Shown here: positions 6,757 to 14,874 of the stretch, piece by piece | How positions within the stretch are numbered: position 1 is the first letter of the stretch | Layout: each line of letters starts with the position of its first letter | NCBI GenBank assembly: GCA_002315975.1 | Contig: DCIK01000034.1 | Location: 6,624 to 46,316 of the forward strand | Length of the DNA stretch: 39,693 bases | From: Clostridiales bacterium UBA1728 | Lineage (GTDB): Bacteria > Bacillota > Clostridia > Oscillospirales > Oscillospiraceae | Direction of reading: 5' to 3' | The notes under the pieces: generated by a model | What the model saw: only the letters and a program-made list of their open reading frames with translations | The model's database searches: none | What the model was told of the DNA's origin: nothing | Made by a program: the position numbers and the translations under genes

Positions 6757-8040
6757 TTATATTTTGTCCTCGTCACCGAAGGGGTCGCCGCACTCGGGGC
6801 AGAAGCGGGGCGGGTGCTTAGGATCCTCGGGCTCCCAGCCGCACTTGTCGCAGCGGTACTGAGGTTCACCCACGGGCTTTTTGCCGCCGCACTCGGTGCA
6901 GAACTTACCCTTGTTCACCGTGCCGCAGGCGGGGCATTTCCAGCCGGCAGCATCCTCAGGCTTTTTGGTGCCGCACTCGGGGCAGAACTTGCCGCTGGCG
7001 TTAGCACCGCAGTTAGGGCACTTCCAGCCGCCCTGGGCAGCCTCGGCCTTCCTGGCAGCGCCCATCTGGTAGAGGGCGTTCACATCCACACTGTCTCCGC
7101 CGCCGGCCATGTTCAGACCCATAAAGCCGTTGACGGCACCGGAGGCATTGGCCGCAGCGGCCTTCATGGCATCGGCCTTGGCGGCCACGGTGTAGGCGGC
7201 GGCGATGGTGGGATCAGTGTAGGCAGCGGTCTTCTGCATCTCCTTGATCATCTTCTCGTCCTCTTCGGAGGCCTTCACGGAGGACATACCGAACTCCACG
7301 ATCTCGATGCCGCGGTTTTTGCCCCACTTGTCGGAGAGCAGCTGGTTGAGCGCCTCCGCCAGCTCCAGCGTGTGGCCGGGGATGGCACTGTAGCGAACGC
7401 CCTGGGCGCTGATGCGCTCAAAGGCGGGCTGCAGGGCGGTGAGCAGCTCGGTGCGGAGCTGACCCTCGATCTCCTGACGCCTGAAAGTGGCCTTTACATT
7501 GCCGCAGACATTGGAGTAGAACAGCAGGGGGTTGACGATGCGGTAGCTGTATTCGCCGAAGCAGCGCAGGCCGATGTCGATGTCGATGCCGGCACGCGCA
7601 TCCACCACCCGGAAGGGCACGGGAGAGGGTGTGCCGTACTTGTTGCCCATGATCTCGCGGGTGTTGATGTAGTAGATGCGCTGATCGCGGCTGATCTCAC
7701 CGCCGAAGGTGAACTGATCCTTCATCTGCTCCCAGATGTTTTTGATGCCCTGACCCAGCGAGCCGCAGAAAAAGCTGGGGGCGGTGCCCATGTCGTAGAC
7801 ATACTCGCCCGGCTCGGCGCAGAGGTCCACCACCTTGCCCTGCTCCACGATGAGCAGGCACTGGCCGTCGGCCACGGCGATGCGGGAGCCGTCGGTGATC
7901 ACATTGTCGCTGCCCAGATTGCCCTTCTTTTTGCCGCGCTCGCAGAGCACATCGGTACTGAGAGCTTCGCAGTAGAAGATGTCCTTTACGGTATTGCTGA
8001 CATTGCCCAGTGTGTTGAGGGCCATAGATACCAGTCCCAT
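6757..8040 (-). CDS. SPFH-domain protein with three C-terminal zinc ribbons
   Basis: 427 aa. Residues 1-250 look like an SPFH/band-7-type domain of the YdjI kind, which databases often label virion core protein. A helical Ala/Lys/Met-rich segment follows (250-310), then a Gly-rich linker. Three rubredoxin-type zinc ribbons end the protein: C341/344/353/356, C369/372/381/384 and C397/400/414/417. In Bacillus, YdjI belongs to a membrane-stress group with PspA-like proteins; a similar role here is inference. No transmembrane segment is evident. AAAGGG precedes the ATG. It follows the TSCPD gene by 21 bp and is probably co-transcribed with it. Confidence 0.82.
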   Translation of the reverse strand: MGLVSMALNTLGNVSNTVKDIFYCEALSTDVLCERGKKKGNLGSDNVITDGSRIAVADGQCLLIVEQGKVVDLCAEPGEYVYDMGTAPSFFCGSLGQGIKNIWEQMKDQFTFGGEISRDQRIYYINTREIMGNKYGTPSPVPFRVVDARAGIDIDIGLRCFGEYSYRIVNPLLFYSNVCGNVKATFRRQEIEGQLRTELLTALQPAFERISAQGVRYSAIPGHTLELAEALNQLLSDKWGKNRGIEIVEFGMSSVKASEEDEKMIKEMQKTAAYTDPTIAAAYTVAAKADAMKAAAANASGAVNGFMGLNMAGGGDSVDVNALYQMGAARKAEAAQGGWKCPNCGANASGKFCPECGTKKPEDAAGWKCPACGTVNKGKFCTECGGKKPVGEPQYRCDKCGWEPEDPKHPPRFCPECGDPFGDEDKI

Positions 8041-8061
8041 AGTCTTTTCCCTTTCTCTGAA

Positions 8062-8313
8062 TCAGATTTGTTTCAGCGCTTCGTCCAGCGCCTTGGAGAG
8101 CTGGTCGGGGCAGGAGGTGGGCTTCATGCCGCAGTGGATGCCCTGCATACGGGAAATGGCTTCCTTCGCGTCCATGCCCTCGATGAGGGCACCCAGACCC
8201 TTGGTGTTGCCGTTGCAGCCGCCGGTGAAGACCACATCATGCACCTTGCCGTCTTCAATGGCAAAGGTAATGCGGCTGGAGCAGACCCCCTTGGGGCGAT
8301 ATTCAAAATTCAT
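8062..8313 (-). CDS. TSCPD-domain protein (TIGR03905-like)
   Basis: 83-aa protein ending in the TSCPD signature (66-70). It corresponds to the small stand-alone domain related to the C-terminal tail of coenzyme-B12 ribonucleotide reductases. Four cysteines (C11, C33, C61, C68) could bind a metal or undergo redox exchange. The function is unknown in the family. The start at 8313 is chosen because AAGGAG lies 8 bp upstream; an in-frame start at 8349 would add 12 residues absent from the family. First gene of the pair with the SPFH protein; a palindromic repeat lies directly upstream. Confidence 0.8.
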   Translation of the reverse strand: MNFEYRPKGVCSSRITFAIEDGKVHDVVFTGGCNGNTKGLGALIEGMDAKEAISRMQGIHCGMKPTSCPDQLSKALDEALKQI

Positions 8314-8357
8314 AGCTGGATTCTCCTTTATATAACAATTCTCGTACAAAATTCAAT

Positions 8358-8466
8358 GTAGGGCACGGCCTCCCGGCCGTGCCGAAAGCCTGCGATTCTT
8401 GCTTTGTCTGGATAAAACGGACATAGTGCTTATCCCACACGGCACGGCCGGGAGGCCGTGCCCTAC
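8358..8466. repeat. 109-bp palindrome-ended repeat, copy A
   Basis: Each end is a 27-bp palindromic module (8358-8384 and 8440-8466, GTAGGGCACGGCCTCCCGGC and on), and the two modules are inverted copies of each other around a 55-bp centre. The same element, also exactly 109 bp but in opposite orientation, is at 27289-27397. Non-coding; probably a non-autonomous mobile or REP-like element. Confidence 0.85.
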
Positions 8467-8490
8467 GGGCTTTTGTGAGGCTTTATTGCT

Positions 8491-9681
8491 TTATACAACC
8501 TGGAACAGGAAAAACTTGAGATAGTCCGTCTCGCCTACGCCCCAGAGGATAGGGTGGTCGCAGCCCTGCTGACGCTCCTCGATCTGGCGGAGCTGTACGC
8601 CTGCGTCGGCGGCGGCCTCCCGGAGCATCTTTTTGAAGAGCTCGGTGGTCATGAAGTGGCTGCAGGAGCAGGTGGCCAGATAGCCGCCCCGGGGCAGCAG
8701 ACGCATGGCCCGGTAGTTGATGTCCTTATAGCCCCGGTAGGCCTTGTCCACGGTGGAGCCGCTCTTGGTAAAAGCCGGGGGGTCCAGAATGATGTAGTCG
8801 TAGCTCTTATCTTTCTGCTCCAAAAGCTCAGTCAGCAGCTCGAACACATCCCGCTGGAGAAAGCTGATGCGATCCTGCAAGCCGTTCAGCTCCGCATTGT
8901 GCTTTGCACTCGCCAAGGCCAGCTCGCTGACATCCACCGCCGTCACGCTCTCGGCACCGCCGCAGGCACAGTTGAGGGCGAAGGCACCGGTATGGGTGAA
9001 GCAGTCCAGCACCCGGCGACCCTTTGCAATGCGAGCCGCAGCCAGACGGTTGTATTTCTGGTCCAGGAAGAAGCCGGTCTTCTGCCCGTCAATGTAGTTC
9101 ACGGCGTAGCGGAGGCCGTTTTCCACGATCTCCACGGTTCCGTTGCCGCTGCCACAGTAGAAGCCGCAGGAGCGATCCATGCCCTCCTTATCGCGGATGG
9201 CATTGTCGTTGCGCTCGTAGAGCACCGTGCAGCCGGTGCGCTGCATGAGCTCGTCATAGACCACGGCCTTGCACTTGTCCATGCCCAGCGAGAGCACCTC
9301 GCTGACCAGCACGGAGCCGAAGCGATCCACGGTGAGCCCGGGGAAGCCGTCGGCCTCGCCGAAAATCAGGCGGCAGGCGGAGAAGTCCTCCCCCATGACC
9401 TGACGGCGGTAGTCCACCGCCCACTGGGTCTTGCGGCGCCAGAAGCTCTCGTCAATGCGGTCGTTGGCATTGCGGCTGAGGATGCGGACGCGGATGCGGG
9501 AGTGCCCGTTGTAAAAGCCCACGCCCAGCCATTTGCCCTTGCCGCTGCATACATCCACCACAGCGCCGTCCTCGGGGGCGGTGCCGCCCTGCAGCTCGTT
9601 ATCATAAACCCACGGATGCCCTGCGCGGATGGAGCGTTCGCCCTTTTCGGACACCGTGAGGAAGGGGTAAGGTCTGTCCAT
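8491..9681 (-). CDS. RlmI-type class I SAM-dependent rRNA (m5C) methyltransferase
   Basis: 396 aa, the same length as E. coli RlmI, which methylates C1962 of 23S rRNA. An N-terminal PUA domain (GERSIRAGHPWVYDNEL, about 14-30) is followed by a linker domain and a Rossmann methyltransferase domain. SAM-binding motif I is VLDCFTHTGAFALNCA near 225-240, the catalytic-site motif is DPPAF near 300, and the candidate nucleophile cysteine is in CSCSHFM near 340. GAGAGG lies 7 bp before the ATG. Monocistronic with its own promoter. The exact target base is assigned by similarity; RlmI and RlmK-like paralogues are hard to separate by eye. Confidence 0.9.
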   Translation of the reverse strand: MDRPYPFLTVSEKGERSIRAGHPWVYDNELQGGTAPEDGAVVDVCSGKGKWLGVGFYNGHSRIRVRILSRNANDRIDESFWRRKTQWAVDYRRQVMGEDFSACRLIFGEADGFPGLTVDRFGSVLVSEVLSLGMDKCKAVVYDELMQRTGCTVLYERNDNAIRDKEGMDRSCGFYCGSGNGTVEIVENGLRYAVNYIDGQKTGFFLDQKYNRLAAARIAKGRRVLDCFTHTGAFALNCACGGAESVTAVDVSELALASAKHNAELNGLQDRISFLQRDVFELLTELLEQKDKSYDYIILDPPAFTKSGSTVDKAYRGYKDINYRAMRLLPRGGYLATCSCSHFMTTELFKKMLREAAADAGVQLRQIEERQQGCDHPILWGVGETDYLKFFLFQVV

Positions 9682-9704
9682 ACTTCTGCCTCTCTTTCAG
9701 GGGT

Positions 9705-9733
9705 ATTTTAGCATATTTCGCGCTCCTTTGCAA
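9705..9733 (-). promoter_or_regulatory. Promoter of the rlmI-like gene
   Basis: Minus strand TTGCAA (9728-9733), 17-bp spacer, TAAAAT (9705-9710) with an upstream TG (extended -10). It sits just beyond the stop codon of the EamA-like gene. Confidence 0.75.
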
Positions 9734-9736
9734 GAC

Positions 9737-10159
9737 TCAGCCGCTGATGACCCACAGTCCCGCCAGACAGATGCCCACGCCGAGGAGCTTCCGCAGGGTC
9801 AGCGGCTCCCCGTAGAGGAGCTTTCCCACAAAGAGCAGCGCCACCGAGAGGAACGCACTCTGGACGATGCTGGCGCGGCTGACCTCCCAGCCCAGCCTGT
9901 AGGCATAGAGAAAGCCCACCTCCAGACCCACGATCACCAGACCCAGCACCAGCGGCGCCCAGTTGAGCTTTGTATATTCCCGGAGTATGCTCCCGCCCCG
10001 CTCCATCATAAAGTAGAGCAGCAGTGAGCAGACCGCACCCACCAGATAGGTGACGGTGAGGCTGGCCATGGGGTGCATATCCGCCGGTGCGGACTTGGCG
10101 CAGATCTGGTATACGATGTTGGAGCATATCACAAGGGCAATGGGCCAGATGGTGGGCAT
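9737..10159 (-). CDS. EamA/DMT-type half-size transporter (about 140 aa)
   Basis: 140-aa membrane protein with four to five hydrophobic segments: IWPIALVICSNIVYQI, SLTVTYLVGAVCSLLLYFM, LVLGLVIVGLEVGFLYAY, ASIVQSAFLSVALLFVGKLL, LLGVGICLAGLWVIS. The last two carry the EamA motif in which a glutamate after the loop (YGEPLTLRKLLGVGICLAG) is typical. It is one EamA repeat, half of a canonical ten-TM drug/metabolite transporter, so it probably works as a dimer, as SMR proteins do. The start at 10159 is chosen because CGGAGG lies 8 bp upstream; the frame is open to 10231 but that part spans the promoter. Substrate unknown. Confidence 0.82.
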   Translation of the reverse strand: MPTIWPIALVICSNIVYQICAKSAPADMHPMASLTVTYLVGAVCSLLLYFMMERGGSILREYTKLNWAPLVLGLVIVGLEVGFLYAYRLGWEVSRASIVQSAFLSVALLFVGKLLYGEPLTLRKLLGVGICLAGLWVISG

Positions 10160-10186
10160 GGGCTTTCCTCCGTTGCGTTTTTTGTC

Positions 10187-10215
10187 AGTATATGCCCCGG
10201 GGAGAGGCCTGTCAA
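10187..10215 (-). promoter_or_regulatory. Promoter of the EamA-like gene
   Basis: Minus strand TTGACA (10210-10215), 17-bp spacer, TATACT (10187-10192). Confidence 0.85.
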
Positions 10216-10218
10216 GAA

Positions 10219-10252
10219 AATGGCCTGACAAAACGGATTTTTGTCAGGCCAT
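10219..10252. terminator. Hairpin upstream of the EamA-like promoter
   Basis: AATGGCCTGACAAAA and its complement form a 15-bp stem. On the minus strand the stem is followed by TTTTC, so it may insulate the EamA promoter from read-through. Between it and the typA terminator (10253-10425) no gene is seen, only a degenerate CCCTGTCGTTACGG segment near 10373 that resembles the left end of the repeat at 4991. Confidence 0.6.
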
Positions 10253-10424
10253 TCATATATGGACAGCGGTTTCCCGCGTTATGCTTTGTCTGCCGCTTGC
10301 GGGATGCTCGGGAGGGCAGGAGCCCCGAAGTGATCGCCGTTTCCTTCGGTCAACCACGAGCTAAGTATAACGCCCTGTCGTTACGGAATCGTGTCGGAAA
10401 GATGAAGAGTCCGTAAATATAAAA

Positions 10425-10455
10425 ATTTTCGCGGGAGCTTTGCTCCCGCGAAAAT
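10425..10455 (-). terminator. typA terminator
   Basis: A 13-bp stem (10426-10438 with 10442-10454) with a 3-nt loop is followed on the minus strand by ATTTTTATA, about 45 bp after the typA stop. Confidence 0.85.
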
Positions 10456-10499
10456 ACATATCGCGCAGCGAGTGCACGAACGAAGCGCGAAGCGCTTTC

Positions 10500-12314
10500 T
10501 TATCCGTGGATGGCCTTCATGCGCTTGGAGTGGTCCAGGATGCGCTTGCGGATACGCAGGGACTGGGGGGTGACCTCCAGCAGCTCATCGTCGGAGAGGA
10601 ACTCCATGCACTGCTCCAGCGACATCTGCTTGGGCGGCACCAGGCGCAGAGCCTCATCGGAGCCGCTGGCGCGGGTATTGGTCAGGTGCTTGGTGCGGCA
10701 GACATTCACGGGGATGTCCTCCAGCTTGGGGGACTGACCCACCACCATGCCGCCGTAGACCTTGGTGCCGGGGGTGATGAACATGGCACCGCGATCCTGA
10801 GCGTTCCAGATGCCGTAGGCCACAGCCTCGCCGGTTTCCCAGGCAATCAGGGAGCCGGTGGTGCGGCGGGAGATGTCGCCCTTATAGGGGGCGTAGCTGT
10901 CGAAGACGGAGGCCATGATGCCTTCGCCGTGGGTATCGGTGAGAAACTCGTTGCGGTAGCCGAAGAGACCCCGGGAGGGTACCAGGAAGGTCAGACGCAT
11001 ACGGCTGCCCACGGGGGTCATGTCCCTGACCTCGCCCTTGCGCAGACCGATCTTCTCGATGACGCTGCCCACATACTCCTGAGGCACATCGGCGACCATT
11101 TCCTCAATGGGCTCTAAGAGCTTGCCCTCCTCGGTGCGCTGCATGAGCACACGGGGGGGAGAAACCTGAAACTCATAGCCTTCCCGCCGCATGGTCTCGA
11201 TGAGGATGGACAGAGACATCTCGCCGCGGCCGGCCACATTGAAGCTGTCGGTGGAGCTCTCCACATCGCTGACCCGGAGGGACACATCCTTCATGGTCTC
11301 CTTGTAGAGACGCTCGCGGATCTGACGGGAGGTGACGAACTTGCCCTCGGTGCCGGCAAAGGGAGAGTCGTTGACGGAGAAGGTCATTTCCAGCGTGGGA
11401 GCGGAAATCTTCACGAAGGGCAGGGGCTCGATGGCGCTGGGGGCGCAGATAGTATCGCCGATGGTGACCTCGCCGATGCCGCTGAGGGCGATGATGTTGC
11501 CTGCACCGATCTCCGTGACGGGAGTCTTGCCCAGACCGTCGAACTGGTAGAGGGACACGGCGCGGGCCTTGCGGGCAGGAGCATCGGGGTTGTGGTAGTT
11601 GCACACGCAGATGTCCTGATTCTGCCGGATGGTGCCCCGCTCAATGCGGCCAATGGCGATACGACCCACAAACTCGTTGTAGTCGATGGAGGAGACCAGC
11701 ATCTGGAAGGGAGCCTCGTTGTCCTGGGGAGGAGCGGGGATATACTCCAGAATGGTATCGAAGAGGGGTTGCAGGTCGGTGCCCACCACCTCGGGGGAAT
11801 AGGAGGCAGTGCCGTTGCGGCCGGAGCAGAAGAGCATGGGAGAGTCCAACTGTTCGTCGGTGGCATCCAGATCCATCAGCAGCTCCAGAACCTCGTCCAC
11901 GACCTCGTGGATACGCTGGTCAGGGCGGTCAATCTTGTTGACCACTACGATGACCCGGTGACCCAGCTCCAGAGCGCGGCTCAGCACAAAGCGGGTCTGG
12001 GGCATGGGACCCTCGGCAGCGTCCACCAGCAGGATCACGCCGTCTACCATCTTCAGCACGCGCTCCACCTCGCCGCCGAAATCGGCGTGGCCCGGGGTGT
12101 CAACGATATTAATCTTGGCGTTTTTGTAGGTGACGGCGGTGTTCTTGGCGAGGATGGTGATGCCGCGCTCCCGCTCCAGATCGCCGGAGTCCATTACGCG
12201 GTCTACAACCTCCTGGTTTTCGCGGTACACGCCGCCCTGCTTGAGCATTTCGTCCACCAGCGTGGTCTTGCCGTGGTCAACATGGGCAATGATTGCTACG
12301 TTTCTTAGTTCCAT
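10500..12314 (-). CDS. typA: Translational GTPase TypA/BipA
   Basis: 604 aa, close to the usual 600-615. The GTPase domain carries G1 (AHVDHGKTT, 10-18), G2 (ERERGITI), G3 (DTPGHADFGGEVER) and G4 (NKID), followed by EF-G-like domains II, III and V and the TypA-specific C-terminal domain (RTKHLTNTRASGSDEALRL). TypA is a ribosome-associated GTPase that helps 50S assembly and growth under cold or other stress. GGGAG lies about 10 bp upstream of the ATG. Monocistronic between its own promoter and terminator. Confidence 0.97.
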   Translation of the reverse strand: MELRNVAIIAHVDHGKTTLVDEMLKQGGVYRENQEVVDRVMDSGDLERERGITILAKNTAVTYKNAKINIVDTPGHADFGGEVERVLKMVDGVILLVDAAEGPMPQTRFVLSRALELGHRVIVVVNKIDRPDQRIHEVVDEVLELLMDLDATDEQLDSPMLFCSGRNGTASYSPEVVGTDLQPLFDTILEYIPAPPQDNEAPFQMLVSSIDYNEFVGRIAIGRIERGTIRQNQDICVCNYHNPDAPARKARAVSLYQFDGLGKTPVTEIGAGNIIALSGIGEVTIGDTICAPSAIEPLPFVKISAPTLEMTFSVNDSPFAGTEGKFVTSRQIRERLYKETMKDVSLRVSDVESSTDSFNVAGRGEMSLSILIETMRREGYEFQVSPPRVLMQRTEEGKLLEPIEEMVADVPQEYVGSVIEKIGLRKGEVRDMTPVGSRMRLTFLVPSRGLFGYRNEFLTDTHGEGIMASVFDSYAPYKGDISRRTTGSLIAWETGEAVAYGIWNAQDRGAMFITPGTKVYGGMVVGQSPKLEDIPVNVCRTKHLTNTRASGSDEALRLVPPKQMSLEQCMEFLSDDELLEVTPQSLRIRKRILDHSKRMKAIHG

Positions 12315-12349
12315 TTATTTACAACTCCCAGTAAAAATTCCAAAGCCGT

Positions 12350-12378
12350 ATTATAGCGCATCCGCAGAGATTTGAAAA
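12350..12378 (-). promoter_or_regulatory. typA promoter
   Basis: Minus strand TTTTCA (12373-12378), 17-bp spacer, TATAAT (12350-12355). An imperfect AAAGCC...GGCTTT stem just upstream (about 12375-12420) with a T7 run may terminate the rmuC operon. Confidence 0.72.
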
Positions 12379-12440
12379 GCCCTTTTTGCAAAAAAAGTCT
12401 GATTTTTCAAAGGCTTTCCGCCTCTGTGCGAGAGAGAAAA

Positions 12441-13865
12441 TCACTCGTCCTCCAGCAGGCGACGGGCATCGTCCTCGTCCAGCTGCTGGACGCTGCGGAG
12501 CTTGCGCTCGATGGCCCGGGCGCGGGTACCCATGAGATCGTCCAGATCGTTGCTGGTCTGAAGAAGGTGGGTCTGCATTTTCTTCATGGTGGCGCCGAAC
12601 TTTTCAAACTCGGTCTTCACCGCGCCCAGCACCTCCCAGACCTCGTTGGAGCGTTTCTGGATGGCCAGCGTGCGGAAGCCCATCTGCAGAGAGTTCAGCA
12701 GCGCTGCCATGGTGCTGGGGCCCGCCACGCTGATGCGGTACTCCTGCTGGAGCTTTTCGATGAGACCCCGGTTCACCACCTCGGCATAGAGCCCCTCGAA
12801 GGGCAGGAACATCACGCCGAAGTTGGTGGTGTAGGGAACCTCCACATATTTATTGCGTATATCTCTGGCCTCGGCTTTGATGACCTGCTCCAGAGCGCGA
12901 TAGGCGACCTCAATTTTCTCTTTGTCGCCCTCCTCCTGAGCGGCTTTAAGCTGCTCATAGCGGTCGCCGGGGAATTTGGAGTCGATGGGCAGATACACGC
13001 TGCCGTCCCGACCGGGCAGACGGATGGCGTACTCCACCCGCTCGGAGGAGCCGGGGATGGTGGCCACATTGGTATCGTACTGCTCGGGGGAGAGAATTTC
13101 CTCTAAGATGGCACCAAGCTGCACCTCGCCCAGTATGCCCCGGGTCTTTACGCCGGAGAGCACTTTTTTCAGCCCGCCCACATCGCTGGCCAGGGTCTGC
13201 ATCTCTCCTATGCCCTTGTAGACCTGCTCCAGCTGCTCGCTGACGGTCTTGAAGGATTCGGAAATGCGCTTTTCCAGCGTGGTCTGGAGCTTTTCGTCCA
13301 CGGTGCCGCGAATCTCGTCCAGATGCCGGTTGTTCTCCTCCCGGAGGGTTTTCATGCTCTCGCTCATGGAGGAACGCACCTGCTCCAGCTTATCCTCGTT
13401 GGTTTTCTGGAGCTGACGGAGAGAGGCGAGCAGCTCGCCCATGCGCTCGGTGAGCTCCGTGCGTAGCTGCTGCTGATCGGTGGAAAGGGTTTTCTCCAGC
13501 TGCTCGATCTGCTTGCCGGAAAAGGCGCGGAACTGCTCCAGCTGGGCATTGACGCTGCGCGAAAGATTCTCCGTCAGGGTGTTCTGAGCATCCAGCCGGG
13601 TGTACAGGGTCTGCTCAAGGGCATTGAGCCGGGCATTCATCTTCTCCTCGAAGGCGTCCAGCCGCGCATCCTGCATCTGGGCAGAGAGAGACTGGTTGTT
13701 CTGCAGCGCCTGCCCCAGCGCGTTGACAGCGGCTGTATTGCTCTCGGAAAAATCCCGGAGAGCGGAAAGCAGCTCCTTCTCCGTTACGGCGGGGTTTTTC
13801 CGCAGCAGGAGGACAAGAAGCAGCAGGAGGATCAGGGCAGAGAGGATCACAGGCAGTATTTCCAT
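12441..13865 (-). CDS. rmuC: RmuC-family protein
   Basis: 474 aa, matching RmuC (475 in E. coli). An N-terminal membrane anchor (ILPVILSALILLLLLVLLL) is followed by a long coiled coil (about 40-225, rich in Glu/Gln/Leu). The RmuC nuclease-like domain follows, with LGEVQLGAILEEIL, AIRLPG and LPIDSKFPGDRY; the D-SKFP motif is typical. RmuC limits inversion of short inverted repeats in E. coli and resembles restriction-type nucleases. The start at 13865 is preferred over 13871 because GAGGT is 8 bp away rather than 2. Last gene of the polysaccharide operon, 22 bp after its neighbour. Confidence 0.92.
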   Translation of the reverse strand: MEILPVILSALILLLLLVLLLRKNPAVTEKELLSALRDFSESNTAAVNALGQALQNNQSLSAQMQDARLDAFEEKMNARLNALEQTLYTRLDAQNTLTENLSRSVNAQLEQFRAFSGKQIEQLEKTLSTDQQQLRTELTERMGELLASLRQLQKTNEDKLEQVRSSMSESMKTLREENNRHLDEIRGTVDEKLQTTLEKRISESFKTVSEQLEQVYKGIGEMQTLASDVGGLKKVLSGVKTRGILGEVQLGAILEEILSPEQYDTNVATIPGSSERVEYAIRLPGRDGSVYLPIDSKFPGDRYEQLKAAQEEGDKEKIEVAYRALEQVIKAEARDIRNKYVEVPYTTNFGVMFLPFEGLYAEVVNRGLIEKLQQEYRISVAGPSTMAALLNSLQMGFRTLAIQKRSNEVWEVLGAVKTEFEKFGATMKKMQTHLLQTSNDLDDLMGTRARAIERKLRSVQQLDEDDARRLLEDE

Positions 13866-13887
13866 TATCATTACCTCTATGTAGGAT

Positions 13888-14874
13888 TTACAGGGCGGAG
13901 AGGGCGCAAAGCAGAAGCAGCACGGCGCTCTGCCACTTTTTCGACATGACAAACAGCGCCACCAGCTCCCGGGCGAAGCCGTTGGGCCAGAAGTACCAGG
14001 TGGTAGGGGAGGCGATGCCCTCGCAGGGCAGATGCAGGGAATGGGCAATGAGCCCGCCCCGGAGCACATGGTAGTTGGTGGTGGAGAAGGCTACGGTGGC
14101 ATTGGGCATGGCCTCATCGATGATGCGCTTGGAGAAGAGAAAGTTCTCGCGGGTGGTGGTGCTCTCCTTCTCCGGGAGAATCTCGTACTGCTCCGCCCCG
14201 TGGGAGAGCAGGTAGAGCTCCATGGCGGAGCCCTCAGAGATGATCTCATCGCTGCCCTGCCCGCCGGAGGGCACAAAGCGGCAGCTCTTGCCCGTGGCAA
14301 TCTCCTGATCCCAGGCAAAGCGGATGGCCTTGTTGGTGCGGGACTTCAGCAGAGGCAGCAGACCGCCGCTTTTGGAGATACTGCAGCCGAGAATGATGAT
14401 GCAGTCCTTGTCCTGCTTCGGCCTGTGGACGGCGGCAAGGAGGGCCATGGTGGCGCAGCCGAAGAGGAAGCAGCAGCCGTAGCTCACTCCCAGCGCCGCC
14501 AGACGGCAGACGAAGGCGGGCGCGGAGAAGCGGGGCAGCAGCATGGCCGTGAGCGCGGCGCAGCAATAGAAGAGCCCCAGCAGCGTGCCGCAGATATTGC
14601 GGAGGCGGTAGCCCTCTCTCTTCACCAGCTCCACATTGCTCACTGCCCAGAAGAGGGTGAGGAGGACAAGCAGGGGCAGATAGAAGCGGCAGAGCGCCGC
14701 CGGATATTCCCACGGAGCGGGAAAGCCCAGCAGGGGAAGGGGAATAGCTCCCCAGCAGAGGGCGCAGAGCACAATGCTGACGGGACGGAAGAGGCTTCCC
14801 CGCAGGGACAGAGCCCACAGCAGGGGCAGAAGAACCAGCGCGGATATGGACAGCAGACGGGCTGTTTCGCTCAT
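13888..14874 (-). CDS. Membrane protein with SanA/YdcF/ElyC (DUF218) domain
   Basis: 328 aa. About five hydrophobic segments occupy residues 1-165. A DUF218 domain follows (CIIILGCSISKSG, FVPSGGQGSDEIISEGSAM, ESTTTRENFLFSK, FSTTNYHVLRGG) with the conserved GGQG..E..SEA-like and ST.EN motifs. Family members such as SanA and ElyC affect the cell envelope and peptidoglycan precursor handling; the biochemical activity is unsettled. Its ATG overlaps the stop of the glycosyltransferase gene (ATGA), so the two are translationally coupled. The context supports a role in envelope polysaccharide or lipid-carrier metabolism. Confidence 0.85.
   Translation of the reverse strand: MSETARLLSISALVLLPLLWALSLRGSLFRPVSIVLCALCWGAIPLPLLGFPAPWEYPAALCRFYLPLLVLLTLFWAVSNVELVKREGYRLRNICGTLLGLFYCCAALTAMLLPRFSAPAFVCRLAALGVSYGCCFLFGCATMALLAAVHRPKQDKDCIIILGCSISKSGGLLPLLKSRTNKAIRFAWDQEIATGKSCRFVPSGGQGSDEIISEGSAMELYLLSHGAEQYEILPEKESTTTRENFLFSKRIIDEAMPNATVAFSTTNYHVLRGGLIAHSLHLPCEGIASPTTWYFWPNGFARELVALFVMSKKWQSAVLLLLCALSAL

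Noticed and set aside
6724..8361. A 545-codon plus-strand frame opposite the SPFH and TSCPD genes
   Set aside because: Low-complexity Ala/Gly/His/Val translation typical of antisense to a GC-rich gene. The minus strand shows clear zinc ribbons.
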